This document shows positions 43,768 through 59,226 of a stretch of DNA of 64,000 nt, piece after piece. The position numbers and the translations under genes were made by a program. Within the stretch, counting starts at the first letter, position 1, and each line of letters begins with the position of its first letter. A model generated the notes under the pieces. That model was given only the letters and a program-made list of their open reading frames with translations, was not told where the DNA came from and did no database searches. The DNA lies in assembly GCA_018287875.1 (NCBI GenBank), contig JAGVVL010000009.1, forward strand, positions 2,108,001 through 2,172,000, read 5' to 3'. The stretch comes from Nigrospora sphaerica (taxonomy: Eukaryota > Ascomycota > Sordariomycetes > Amphisphaeriales > Apiosporaceae).

Positions 43768-46700
43768 ATGTCGTCGTCGCAACGGCCGCACCCGCTGCGG
43801 CAGTCGTACACCGTTGACTACGCCAACAGTGTCAGCCGGCAGTCATCGACCACCTCATCTTCGGCCTCGTCTGGGTACTCGTACGATTTGGGCAGGACCA
43901 ACACCGGCAGCTCTATCTCTAGCGTCTTTGGTCCCACGGTACAGGCCCATAAGCGTGGCAAGAGCGAAGCTGCTATACGTCACACGCCTTCCAGGTCGAA
44001 TACTTTCGACGAATCCAAATCCAACGCCAGCACCACCACCAACAATAATAATCCTCAAGACATTTACAACCTGGCCAGGCAGTCATTGCGGCCTCTCCAG
44101 CAACCTTCTGCGCCATCACCTTCCACACACAGGACCTCGCCAAGCGGCACGCCCTCACCGTCCCACCATGGCTCTCATGAGCGTGGGAAGAGCATCGACG
44201 TGCGGCCACCTCCGCAGCGCCCTTCGCCCCACGAGCGTGGAAAAAGCATGGATGTAAGCAAGCTCGACGTGGGAAGGCTTGATATGGGCAGACTGTCCAT
44301 CTCGGAAGAGAGAGCACCGCCAGCCGCCTTATCACGTTCCTCTGCCTCCCGACCGACGTCAACGGTCCTCCCCGACGAAAGAGCATCGCCAACTTCCTCG
44401 TCGCGTTCGCCCGCTGGTCGACCTACTTCGATGTATTTTCCGGACGAGAAAACGTCGCCTAATGCCTTGCCACGCTCTTCTGCTCCCCGACCGAGCTCCA
44501 TGATACTGCCGGACGAGAATCTGTCGCCGACTCACATACAGCGCCCTACTCTGGCTCGACCAACTTCGATGCTCCTGACGCGCTCTGACTCCGTCAGGCC
44601 TCCCATGGCGGGCCATTCACATTCACAATCTACCGGCGCCGTCATTCATCAACCAATAGGTCCACCGGATCTGGAGAAGCTGGGCCGCTCCTCAACAAGT
44701 CAGCTACGGACGCTCTCCAAACTCACCATCGATGACGAAATCGCCCTTTCATCGCCTACCCAAGAGGTTGTTGGTTTGAAGGGTCGGAGGAGACTTCAAC
44801 GAACTGGTGGCGCGCCGCGCCCTGGGGATGGATATGGCTTCGGTGGCCGGAATTGGATGGACAAACAACGACAATTCTTGCAAGCCTACGAATACCTGTG
44901 CCATATCGGTGAAGCCAAGGAATGGATTGAGGACATCATTCACCAGCCAATACCGCCCATTGTCGAACTTGAGGAGGCCCTTCGAAACGGTGTCACTTTG
45001 GCCGAGGTTGTTGAATCCCTCAACCCAGATCGGAAGTACCGCATATTCCGCCACGAACGCCTTCAGGCCAGACATTGGGATAACGTCGCTACCTTTTTCC
45101 GCTATCTCGATGAGGTACAGCTTCCCGATTTGTTCCGCTTCGAACTAATCGATCTTTACGAGAAGAAGAACATTCCCAAGGTCATCTACTGCATCCACGC
45201 GCTGAGTTGGCTTCTGTTTCGGAAAGGAATTGTCGACTTCAGGATAGGCAACCTGGTGGGACAGCTGGAATTCGAGCACCATGAGCTCGAGGCTATGCAG
45301 AAAGGACTGGATAAGCTCGGAGTCACCATGCCCAGCTTCGGCAATATGGGCGCAGACTTTGGTGTCGAGCCCGAGCCCGAGGAAACCGAAGAAGAACGCA
45401 TCGAACGGGAATTGGCCGAAAACGAAGAGGGCATCCTTGAACTCCAGGCTCAGATGCGGGGTGCCCTCCTGCGCATGCGCCTTGGAATTCTTATGAACCA
45501 CCTCTGGGACTCCGAAGACTGGATCGTTGATTTGCAATCCCGAATACGGGGCGACTGGGCGCGCCAAGTTATAGGCTACCGTCTCCAGATGAAGAATTTC
45601 TCGGTACAGCTGCAGAGCGCTGCCCGTGGTTTCCTTGCTCGGAACAGAATGGCGAGTAGGGAGCACTTCTGGAAGAGCAAGGAAAAGACCATCACCAAGC
45701 TGCAGAGTATGGCGCGCGCCATGAAAGTTCGCAACGAGGTCCACGACACCCTGTCCCAACTGCACCGAGCAAGTGGCCCGATTCGAAATGTCCAGGCCGC
45801 CTTCCGAGGCTATCTGGCCCGTAACGAGGTGCGCGATACTTTCTCTCAGATGCAGGGAGTTGAGGGCCCTCTCCGTAATATCCAAGCCGCTTTCAAGGGC
45901 TACCTGGCGCGCAACGAGGTACGCGAGACTCTTTCCCAGTTGCAGGGAGCGGATGGCGCCATTCGGAGTATCCAGGCTGTCTTCAAGGGGTACCTGGCTC
46001 GGGAAAAGATACACGCCCAGCAGGAGGAGACGGTCAGTGTGGAGGGCCCCATCATGGGTCTTCAGTCTGCGATTCGGGGCATGCTGTTGAGAGGCAAAGT
46101 GGAGGCGGATCTCCATTCTCTTCACGAGCAGGCCCCGGCCATCAGCAGCTTGCAAGCTGCCGCCAGGGCGATGCTAACAAGGCGCGAGGTTACTCACCAA
46201 CGCGAGGCTCTCGAGCAATTTGCTCCGCAGTGGGAAGCCTTGCAATCTCTCAGCCGCGGACGCAAGGCCCGTGTCGAGCTCGAGGCTACCAAAATCGGGC
46301 TGCAACAGCACAGCCGCGAAATAGGCTCGCTCCAAGCCCACATCCGCGCCGCCGCCGTTCGTCGCGAGATCGGCGACAAGCTCGATGCTCTAAACGAGCA
46401 TGAGCCGGCTATCCTCGGGCTCCAAGCAATGGCTAGAGGCATGGTGGCACGAGCTCACATCGCCGCCGACTTGGACGCTCTTGATGAACTGTCGCCCAGC
46501 ATTGTCGAGTTACAGGCTGCCATTCGTGGTGTGCTGTACAGACAGCAACACATGGACCTCCTTGAGGAGCTCCAGTCTCACGAAGTCGAAATCACCGAGT
46601 TGCAAGCATTGGCGCGTGCAATGCTGTGCCGGACAGATGTTGGCGATTTGCTGGCCGAGTTGGATGCGCATGAGGAGTCAATCATCGAGCTGCAGGCCCA

Positions 46701-49283
46701 CGCCAACGGCTTCCTCGTTCGCGCGAAGTTCGAGGAGAAGAAGCGGCACTTCAATGAGAACATGTCCAAGGTCATCAAGATTCAGAGCTTTGTCCGTGGC
46801 AAGCTGCAAGGCGAAGCTTACAAGAGCCTCACCACGGGCAAGAACCCGCCGGTCGGAGCAGTCAAGAACTTCGTGCACCTGTTGAACGACAGCGATTTCG
46901 ACTTCAACGAAGAAATCGAGTTTGAGCGGCTGCGTAAGACTGTCGTACAGCAAGTCCGACAGAACGAGATGCTGGAGCAATACATCGATCAGCTCGACAT
47001 TAAGATCGCGCTCCTCGTCAAGAACAAGATCACACTGGACGAAGTCGTTCGTCATCAGAACAATTTCGGAGGTCACACTAGCAACCTGCTGGCGAACTCG
47101 ACGATGGCCTCTACCAACCACTTTGATTTGAAGGCGCTCAACAAGAGCTCCAGAAAGAAGCTTGAGTCATACCAACAGCTGTTTTTCAACCTGCAGACAC
47201 AGCCCCAGTACCTTGCCCGCCTCTTCAAGCGCATCCGCGAACAAAATACGCCTGACAAGGAGTGCAAGCGCATCGAGCACCTGATGATGGGTTTGTTTGG
47301 CTATGCCCAAAAGCGCAGAGAAGAATACTACCTGCTGAAGCTCATTTCACGGTCCATCCGGGAAGAGATTGATGCGTGTAACTCGCTTCAGGACTATCTT
47401 CGTGGCAACTTCTTCTGGTCCAAACTCTTTAGCAACTACACTCGATCCCCTCGAGACAGGAAATATCTCAGAGATCTGCTTGGCCCCCTGATCCGAGACA
47501 ACATCGTCGAAGACCCGGCTCTGGATCTCGAGAGCGACCCGATGCAAATCTACAGGTCGGCCATCAACAACGAGGAGTTGCGGACCGGCCGTCCGAGCCA
47601 CCGGCCTCTGGATATTCCTCGCGATATCGCCATCAAGGACCCGGAGACCCGTGAGCTCTTTATCGATCATCTCCGGGACCTTAGGGAAATCTGCGACCAG
47701 TTTTTCAACGCGCTCGAGGACTTCCTCCCGAGAATGCCGTACGGACTACGCTTCATCTGCCGCCAGACATTTGAAATGCTGTGCCAGCGGTTCGAGCGCG
47801 AGCCCCAACACCAGGTCCTCCAGCTTGTCAGCAACTGGGTCTGGCGTTACTACCTCCAACCTGCGGTCCTCAACCCGGAACAGGTGGGCGTCATCGAGAA
47901 AACACTGAGCCCTCTCCAGAAGCGCAACCTGAGTGAAGTGGCCAAAGTGCTCAGCCAGATCGCATCTGGTCGCCACTTTGGAGGAGAAAACATTTACCTG
48001 CAGCCGCTGAATGCTTTTGTGAGCGAGTCCATGGAACGCCTTGCGCTCATCACCAACGACCTGATTTCCGTCGGCGATGCTGAAAGGACTTTCGACATTG
48101 ACGAGTTCAATGACCTCTATGCCAAGAACCGGCCCACGCTCTATATCAAACTGACGGACATTTTTGCCATTCACAACCTTGTCGCCAATGAGCTCCCAGC
48201 TATGTGTCCGAACCGGGACGATATCCTCCGTGAGATCATGCAAGATCTTGGCAGCGCGAAGAACAATGAGAGCGAAATGCTGGCGGCCGGCTCTTCGGAT
48301 ATCCAAATGTTCCTCACACCGAAGCTTCACGACCTGGACGACCCCGACGCCGAGGTCAAGGCCCTATTTATGGAAACCAAGCGCTGCATCCTCTACATTA
48401 TTCGCGTGCAAACGGGCGCCAACCTTCTCGAAATCCTCGTCCGACCTCCCACGGAAGAAGACGAGATCAAGTGGGCCAATCTCTTGCGAGAGGACTTTAA
48501 CAGTGGCACCAGCACACGTGGCGCCTACTCGGACGCCAACATGATTGATGTCACTCGCATGTCGTATTATGATATGAAACGCAACGCGCTGGAGAATATC
48601 ATGCGGCTTGAGCAGCTGGGTCGCGTCTCCAAGCAAAACTACTACCAGGACGTGCTCAACGCCATTGCGCTCGATATCCGCACCAAGAGCAGACGCCGCG
48701 TTCAGCGGCAGCGTGAGCTTGAGGGCGTCAGGCTGACCCTCGGCAACTTGCACGAGAAGGCCCAATACCTGGAGCAGCAGCGCAAGAGCTACGACGACTA
48801 CATCGAGCAGGCCATGGCGACGCTGCAGAAGAGCAAGGGGTAAGTTGGGCAAATGCAGGCAAGGAGGTGCACACTGGCTAACAAAGGCACAGCAAAAAAC
48901 GGTTCCTTCTCCCCTTCACCAAGCAATACAACCACCAGCGCGAGCTCGAGCGATCTGGCCGAGTTCCCAAGTTCGGCTCGTACAAGTACGGCGTCCGTGC
49001 TTTGCACGAAAAGGGAGTTATGGTTTCCTGGAACGGGGTGCCGGAGCGCGACTGGGGCATCATTAACCTGACCATCTCCTCGGACGAGGTCGGCATTTTC
49101 CAGCTGGAGGGCTCTCGAGGCCACATTCAGATTCCTGGCGCCAGCGCCATGGTGCCCATTGAGGATCTTCTGCAAGCCCAGTTCGAGGCGCACCAGTTCA
49201 TGAACGTTTTCGAGGGCAACTTGAAACTCAACGTCAACCTGCTTCTGCATCTTCTGTACAAGAAGTTCTACCGAACGCAGTAA
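43768..49283 (+). CDS. IQGAP-like cytokinesis scaffold (CH, IQ repeats, RasGAP, RasGAP-C)
   Basis: Actomyosin-ring scaffold related to Iqg1, Rng2 and SepG, 1820 aa. Exons 43768-48839 and 48893-49283; the 53-nt intron restores a Gly codon and adds the last 130 codons (KKRFLLPFTKQYNHQREL onward), which form the RasGAP C-terminal domain. Order: Ser/Pro-rich N-terminus (1-350) with imperfect RPTS/HERGKS repeats; calponin-homology domain (about 363-490, starting MDKQRQFLQAYEYL); about 14 IQ-like repeats (about 565-1020, e.g. IRNVQAAFRGYLARNEV); GAP-related domain (about 1170-1420, MMGLFGYAQKRREEYYLLKL); then the C-terminal region. It binds actin, calmodulin-type light chains and Rho-family GTPases in known homologues; its GAP domain is usually inactive. 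Length agrees with fungal orthologues. Confidence 0.97.
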
Positions 49284-50261
49284 AGCTGGTCTCAGCCACG
49301 GATTACGATACGACGAGAACGATGCTTGGAGAGTGATGAATGGCTAGGCATACGGTGAGAGGACATGCCGGCATGACGACACGAGTACTACAAGACAGAA
49401 AGACATTCGCAAGAGCGTAAAGACATATGGCACATCATGGGCATTGGAAGGTGTTTTGTCAATTGCGCTTGCAAGGGATTTAGGTCACGTTGCGCCGTTC
49501 AGCGCAGAGGGCGAGCGGCTGGATACGTACGTTGGTGGGTGGGTTTCACCCTTCATTTTCCCCCTCCAATTCCTGGCCACTACTTGCGCACGCTTGGAGC
49601 GCGGGTGCATAGGCATGCTTGTGGCGATTACATATGATTTCACATGTCTGGGCGTAGGTGGCATTGATACAATGGTGTGCCCGTGTGGGCTCCGGGCCAA
49701 GAACAATTGAATATTCCTACAAACTCGTCTGCTTGCCTCTGTTCCACCAACGCTGCTGTGTTCAACAAAGTACTTGTGTGCACCCCATCGGTCTACCAAA
49801 GCTAGTGGCTACTGGCTGGGGCGGTGGCTTGCATTAGCACTGCCTAGCAAAGAAAACACTCGTCCGATATCGAGTACGGGCATATCACGAGTATGCCATG
49901 GAGTATATGATGCACAGTTACCTACTTGCCTATTGACCTACCTACTTACGGGCTCAAGCCAAGGCCCGTTGGCGTTTCGCAAGTCGGAAAAACCCCCTCT
50001 CCCCCACACCCGTGAAGCCCGGGTATACGACAGTTGTCAAAGGGCCCTGCACCGCAAGAACCCAGGCCCTCTCCTTCTAGCTGGGCTCAGGCCATCGGAT
50101 TTACCAAGTAACGCCGGACCGTATGCAGCCAGGTGTGCGATAAGAAGGCAAGTAAAAGAAAATAAGTTGAACGGGAGCTCGGAAGTCTCGCCCAAGGCCA
50201 CCCGCCCCGCGCGCGTTTACTACATGCCGAGACGGCGGCCCACGGCGCAGGCCGGTACCTC
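49284..50261. other. intergenic between convergent genes
   Basis: 3' ends of the IQGAP gene and of the MFS transporter. Nothing coding is recognised. Confidence 0.6.
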
Positions 50262-52072
50262 CTATTTTGAGGCGGCCGCCTTCAGGCCCAGCGTTTGGCT
50301 AAGGGTGCCATACGTCGTACGGCCGCCTAAGCTCGTTGCGCCCTGGCTGCTCTTCCAGCTTCCTACCAGCGGCAGGTCGTCGCCGGCGTTGGGCTCGTGG
50401 CTCGTGGCGTCGTCTTCTCGGGCATCCAGGGGTTCCGTGCGGGGAGAACAGGCCGACCGCACGACAGACCTGGGCCGGGCGCCTTGGCCGATCGGCCGCG
50501 CAGGCACGTCGGTCGCATCGCTTTCCTCGCCGTCTTCGTCGTCTTCGCCATCGTCCAGGACCTCGGGCTCCCGGGCGGGCCCCTCACCCTCGACGATCCA
50601 CCAGGCGGGCACGGCACCAACAATGGCGATGGCGGCCAGGATCCAATACGGTACCAACACGACGCCGCGCTTCACGCCCCAGCTGAAGGCGGCGCCCGTC
50701 ATGGCGGGCCCCGCGGCGCGGCCCAGGGCGCTAAAGGTCGTGGCGAATCCGTTGAGGGAAGCCAGGACGTGCAGGGAGCGGGCGCTGTTCGTGAGCAGGA
50801 TGGTAGTGCAGGGAAACCCGATGATGACGGCTGCCGCCTTGATCACGAGAACAGAGAACAGGGCGACATAGCGCATGGTGGTGTCCTCGATCAGCACAGT
50901 GAAAGGGGTCAGCAGGTACGCGACGGGGAAAATGACGGCACACGCGCGGAAACAATTCAGGGTGCCGAATCGTGCGCAGAGGGGCGGGAAGAGGATGAAC
51001 TGGATCACGCCGCAGAATATGCCGTACACCATATTGATGGTACCGATGTGGCCCGAGTCCAGACCAAAACCGCCACTGAAGACAAAAGGTAGCCGAGTGT
51101 TGGAACCGTCATGATCCTGGCGAGAGAAGTGGAGAAAGACGGGCAAGACCTGGTCGTACGCCACGCTGTGCAGGGCGAGGAATGTGTAGGCAACCAGGGT
51201 GATGACGGACTGGCGCGTGAAGATGGACTTCAGCGAGGGAGGGGCCGGCTTTTCCGTCCTGGAGCTGATGGGCTGCGGGCGCTCTCGGCGGCCGGTTTCC
51301 GCCTGCAGCAGCGGCGCGCTGGCTTCGTCGTCCTGGAGGGAGTAGCGCCTGGACTTACGCTGCGGCTGCTTCTTGAACGGTTTAGTAAGTTTCTCGCCAA
51401 GGACAAGCCCCCAGTCGCGCTGGTCACGCTTGCTGGCCAGCGTCTCCTTGAGGAACAGGGCGCCCGTCGTCACCGAGACCAGGAAGACTATGGACCCCAG
51501 CATATTGGGCAAGGCAAACGGGTAGCGGATGAAAAAGGGGCTATCCCCAAACACAGACGGGAACTGCTTTGCGGGGTTCGCGAAAAGTCCACCGAAGGCC
51601 GGTCCAAAGATGGAGCCGATGCTCCACACAAGAGGCATGATGGAGAAGGCTCGGGGCTGCAACTCCCTCTCCGGAACCATCTCGGCAACCATGGTTCGAA
51701 TGATTCCGACTGTGTGGCCATCAGTACGCAAGAGCTAGTGGGTTGGGCTGCCGGGCTTCCTACCGTTTCCGTTGCTTCCTCCCTGGATTGCACGAACGGT
51801 GATGGCCATGGCAAGACTGGTCGATACGCCCCAGACGAGGAAGCAGAGCATGGTGCAGATCAAACCCACGAGGATGATGGGTTTCCGGCCAAAGCGGTCC
51901 GAGGCGCGCCCCCACGGTACAGCCGTTACACTCTGGGATAACGAGAAGACAGCGCCGGTCAAGCCGGCCCAGAAGGGCACGTCGTCTTCTACGACGCCAA
52001 AGCTGGCTACCATCTCGGGGAGGTAGGGGAAAACCGAAGTCATAGCCAATGGTTCGGCAAACCGCGCCACCG
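50262..52072 (-). CDS. major facilitator superfamily transporter, DHA1/ZIF-like
   Basis: Polytopic membrane carrier. Resolved minus-strand exons are 52072-51764 and 51709-50262, joined by a 54-nt intron (GTAGGA...CAG) that rebuilds GGSNGNVGIIRTMVAEM. The first resolved exon carries VARFAEPLAMTSVFPYLPEM (TM1) and the MFS loop motif WGRASDRFGRKPIILVG; the next has PLVWSIGSIFGPAFGG, six further membrane segments after a cytosolic Arg/Lys-rich loop (residues SLQDDEASAPLLQ), and a long acidic tail. The part found encodes about 585 aa. The 5' end is unresolved: the initiator lies upstream in a short exon within about 52080-52410, and I cannot choose between several donors. Related fungal proteins are described as zinc-induced-facilitator-like or multidrug carriers; the substrate is unknown. 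Confidence 0.9.
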
Positions 52073-55221
<3,149 letters not shown>

Positions 55222-56028
55222 GCTCTCGACAGGATACATCCCCTCGAGGTTACCGCTACCAGTGGCGTAGCGACAATGGCATGCGTCTACATCTTTGATT
55301 TGAAAAGCAACCGGCAAAAAACGAGCCAAGGGACAAGGCAGGGGTACAAAAAAGTTTACGGTTATCCATTTACTGGACCCATGTCTGAACACCACCCGAA
55401 TCGAGAAATCGGCGCGGCGAGCACTTAGAAAAATAGACTGGCACTCAGTACTTGGCGCGGCGTATGGCTCACGCGAGGAGCGAAGATGCAGAGACACGGA
55501 CGGGTTAGGGATTTGTGTCTCAGCTCGGTTAGGGATCTACTGCGGCACCGCGTGAGCTGTACAGAGATTATGGAAGGCTTTACCATCGGCGGCTATAGGG
55601 CCGTACTAGGTAAAAGGATAGCTAACACCCCGTACTCAGCCCTACGAATACCCTAGAACATGAGGTTGTAAAGCACATAGGATCGATGTATACTTCGTAG
55701 AGTATTAGGTATGCTGGATAATTAGGCAACCTCGGGTGGCGTGTCATCGGAGGGTGGCCGGTGCAGATCAGAGTACCTCAACCCCTGTTCCACGCCACTC
55801 ATGGGTATCCGACCGACTGACGTCGGAGGGGCCAAAGATAACGCGATCACCTCGGCCCCACAACCAAATACGTCTACTGTCCACCTGCACCTCACCTATC
55901 GACACGGGCGCGTGCAAGCAGGCCGAATGTCATCCTCATCCATCGTCCTTTTCATCAGTCACCTGGACACATCGTGCTGGCAGGCGGCGTAGTGTCTACC
56001 GCATCAGTACTTTGCACAACACGCAGCC
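55222..56028. other. intergenic, promoter of the M28 peptidase
   Basis: 3' region of LYS12 and upstream region of the next gene on the same strand. 55560-55740 is AT-richer. No gene is seen. Confidence 0.55.
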
Positions 56029-58607
56029 ATGGGCAACATGGCGGGCGAGACCACGCCATTGATCACCACGGTGAGGGTCGGTTCCGTTCCCCAACGCTAC
56101 CCCCATAGTACATTGCGACGCTTCTGTACCATCGCCCTCAGCTCGTCGCTCATCGCTGTCTTCGGCACCTTTCTCTTCACTGTCGTCTTCGGCACGCACG
56201 AGCACCCTCACCATGGCCACTGGCCCGGCCATGGCCGACGGGGCTTCACCTTTGACAAGCTGAAAGAAATACTCCTCGACACCCCGAGTGGGGAGAAGGC
56301 CTCGCAGTGGAGCCAGTTCTACACGTCCGGTCCTCATCTGGCCGGACAAAACCTCTCGCAGGTAAACCGCCCCCGTCGGCATGCCCCGTGAACCGGCCGC
56401 ACGAGCTGACAGCGCGGCACGCGTACAGGCCGAATGGACTAGGGACCGCTGGAACCAGTGGGGCATCAAGTCGGACATTGTGGCCTACGAAACGTACATC
56501 AACTACCCTCTCGGCCACCGCTTGGCCCTGCTGGAACAGTCCAAGGGCCATGCCAAGTCGGATGACTGGAAGGTGACCTTCGAGGCCACTCTCGAGGAGG
56601 ACGTTCTGGACGAGGACCCGACCACAGCCCTGGAGAACCGCATCCCCGTATTCCATGGGTATTCGGCATCCGGTAACGTGACTGCTCCCTTCGTCTATGT
56701 CAACTACGGTACCTACCAGGATTTCGAGGACCTCGTCAAGGCCAACATCAGCCTGGCCGGTAACATTGCCCTCGCTCGGTACGGCGGCATTTTCCGCGGA
56801 CTGAAGGTGAAGCGGGCCCAGGAGCTCGGTATGCTCGGTTGTGTCATCTTCACCGACCCGGGTGACGACGGTGAGATCACGGCCGAGAACGGCTATGACA
56901 CCTATCCCAACGGCCCGGCCCGCCACCCTAGCAGTGTGCAGCGCGGCAGTGTCCAGTTCCTCAGCGTTGCGCCTGGTGACCCCACGACGCCAGGCTACCC
57001 ATCGAAGCCCGGCGTTCCGAGACAGCCTGTGGATGGTGCTATCCCGAGCATTCCGTCGCTGCCCATTTCCTACGCCGAGGCTGTTCCGATCCTCAAGGCC
57101 CTCAACGGCCACGGTCCGAAAGCCAAGGACTTCAATCAGTACTGGACCCGAAACGCCGGACTCGGGTACAAGGGTGTCAAATACAACATTGGTCCTTCGC
57201 CCGACAGCGTCGTGCTGAACCTGGTGAACGAGCAGAACTATACCATTACACCGCAATGGGATGTGATTGGAATTATTAACGGGTCCATACCCGATGAGGT
57301 GGTGGTTGTTGGCAACCACCGCGATGCGTGGATTGCTGGCGGCGCCGGTGACCCCAACAGCGGCTCCGCCGTGCTCAACGAAGCTATTCGCAGCTTTGGC
57401 AAAGCTCTCGAGCAGGGCTGGAAGCCGTTGAGGACCATTGTTTTCGCGTCTTGGGATGGTGAAGAGTGAGTGATGTCTTGAGTTCTCTGTGGAACCCGGA
57501 TCGCGGCTAATGCAGTGCCCCGGCGTACAGGTACGGTCTGGTGGGCAGTACCGAATGGGTGGAGGAGTACCTTCCCTGGCTCTCGGCGACCAATGTGGCC
57601 TACATCAACATCGACGTGGGCGTGGCGTCCCCTGTCTTCTCGGCCTCCGCCGCCCCGCTACTGAGCCAGCTCATCTACGATGTCACTGCCATGGTGCCGT
57701 CTCCCAACCAGACGGTCAAGGGTCAGACCGTCCGCGACACGTGGGATGGTCATATCAGTACCATGGGCAGCGGTAGCGATTTCACGGCTTTCCAGGACTA
57801 TGCCGGCATTCCTAGCCTGGACTTTGGATTCGGCGGCGCGGCACCGTCGTCCCCCATCTACCAGTACCACAGCAATTACGACAGCTACCATTGGATGAGC
57901 GAGTTTGGCGATCCCGGCTTCGTCTACCACAAGACCATGGCACAAATCCTTGGCTTGGCTGTCGCCAAGATGGCCGACACCCCGCTTGTAACCATGAACG
58001 CCACCGATTACGCGGTAGCCCTCAAGGGTTACGTCGGCCAAATCGAGCACAAGCTGGCCTCCATCGACGCCCAGACCGAGCCGACGAGCGAAGAGGCCAT
58101 TGTTGCGTTCAGGGCACGTGCCGCGGATCCGGAAGTCAAGGGTGATGCCGAGGCTTTCAAGTTCTCCCTGGCCCAGTTGCAAAGATCCCTGGTGGAGCTG
58201 CACGAGGCCGCTGTTCGGCTGGATGCCCGGGCCGCGAAACTGGCCGAGGAAGTCAACGAGCACACGCCTTGGTGGAAATGGATCGGCAAGCTCAAGCTGC
58301 TTCACCAGATTCGGTTTACCAACACAAAGTACAAGAATATTGAGAGGGCTTTCCTGTACCAGGAGGGCTTGGACGGCCGCCCGTGGTTCAAGCATGTCGT
58401 GTTCGCCCCGGGCATCTGGACTGGCTACGCTGGAGGTAAGTCGCGCGTTTTTACTTGCAATATCCTTTGCGGCCCCACGCTAACTAGCCGCCAGCCGTGT
58501 TCCCCGGTCTCACCGAGAGCCTCGACAACAAGGACTTTACAAACGCTTTGAAGTGGGTGGGTATCATTGACGGATGTATCAAGGCGGCCACCAAGACCAT
58601 GCAGTAA
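56029..58607 (+). CDS. M28 family glutamate carboxypeptidase II/PSMA-like membrane peptidase
   Basis: Type II membrane zinc peptidase of 795 aa. Exons 56029-56361, 56429-57465, 57531-58435 and 58495-58607, introns of 67, 65 and 59 nt. A short cytosolic N-terminus precedes a signal anchor (about residues 31-55, CTIALSSSLIAVFGTFLFT). Then come a PA (protease-associated) domain with NYGTYQDFEDL and GCVIFTDPGDDGE, the M28 domain with zinc/catalytic residues in GNHRDAWIAGGAGDPNSG, SWDGEEYGLVGSTEW (the Glu pair straddles an intron), NIDVGVAS and YHSNYDSYHW, and the transferrin-receptor-like dimerisation domain. The last exon supplies FPGLTESLDNKDF. All four metal-site blocks are intact, so it is probably active. 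Yeast relatives are Vps70/Tre1/Tre2; vacuolar or plasma-membrane location is inference. Confidence 0.95.
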
Positions 58608-59226
58608 ACAAGCCAAGACATGGTCCTCTCGATGTATCAATCAACCTGCTCAACAAAACAGACAGTTCATCGTAAAGGGACATGGATTCCCGATATGTCA
58701 CGGTTTCGTCCGCTTTTGCTCGGATTATGTTGACTGGAAAGCGCTGCAATGATATGGAACGCGCCGCCAATATGCGCACCTGCCTGGAAACGCTCGGAGA
58801 ACAACGAAAGTAAACAGCCAGGTGTCAAAGCGTGTAAAGCAGCAGGGCATCCTCGCGGTCAGAGGTTCATACCAGTGTCTTTTACCCGAATCTAGCGAGC
58901 TTTTATGACGAAGTTCGACACAAACACTGAACAAAGGGGCAGAAATTCTCGATGACGGTGTACTTCTTCGGCCGGCGCGCCCTGGCTATCGAAACGGCCT
59001 GCTCGTCAAACCCCATCGTCGGCTAACATCCAAGTGTTGATTGAAGCTCAAGTACATGGTTTGCTGATCCGTAGGTGAGACGGATGGTGAGATTAATCAC
59101 CAGGGTTACGATGGTCCTATACAGAAATTCCTGCTCCAGTGTTTAGTCGCCTATTTCCCTCGCTAATATTAAGGGACTTCTAGGCCGTGTTTGTGGCAGA
59201 TTGTCGCTACCGAACCTGAGCGCTCG
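58608..59226. other. intergenic between convergent genes
   Basis: 3' regions of the peptidase and of the flavin monooxygenase. Nothing else is recognised. Confidence 0.6.
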
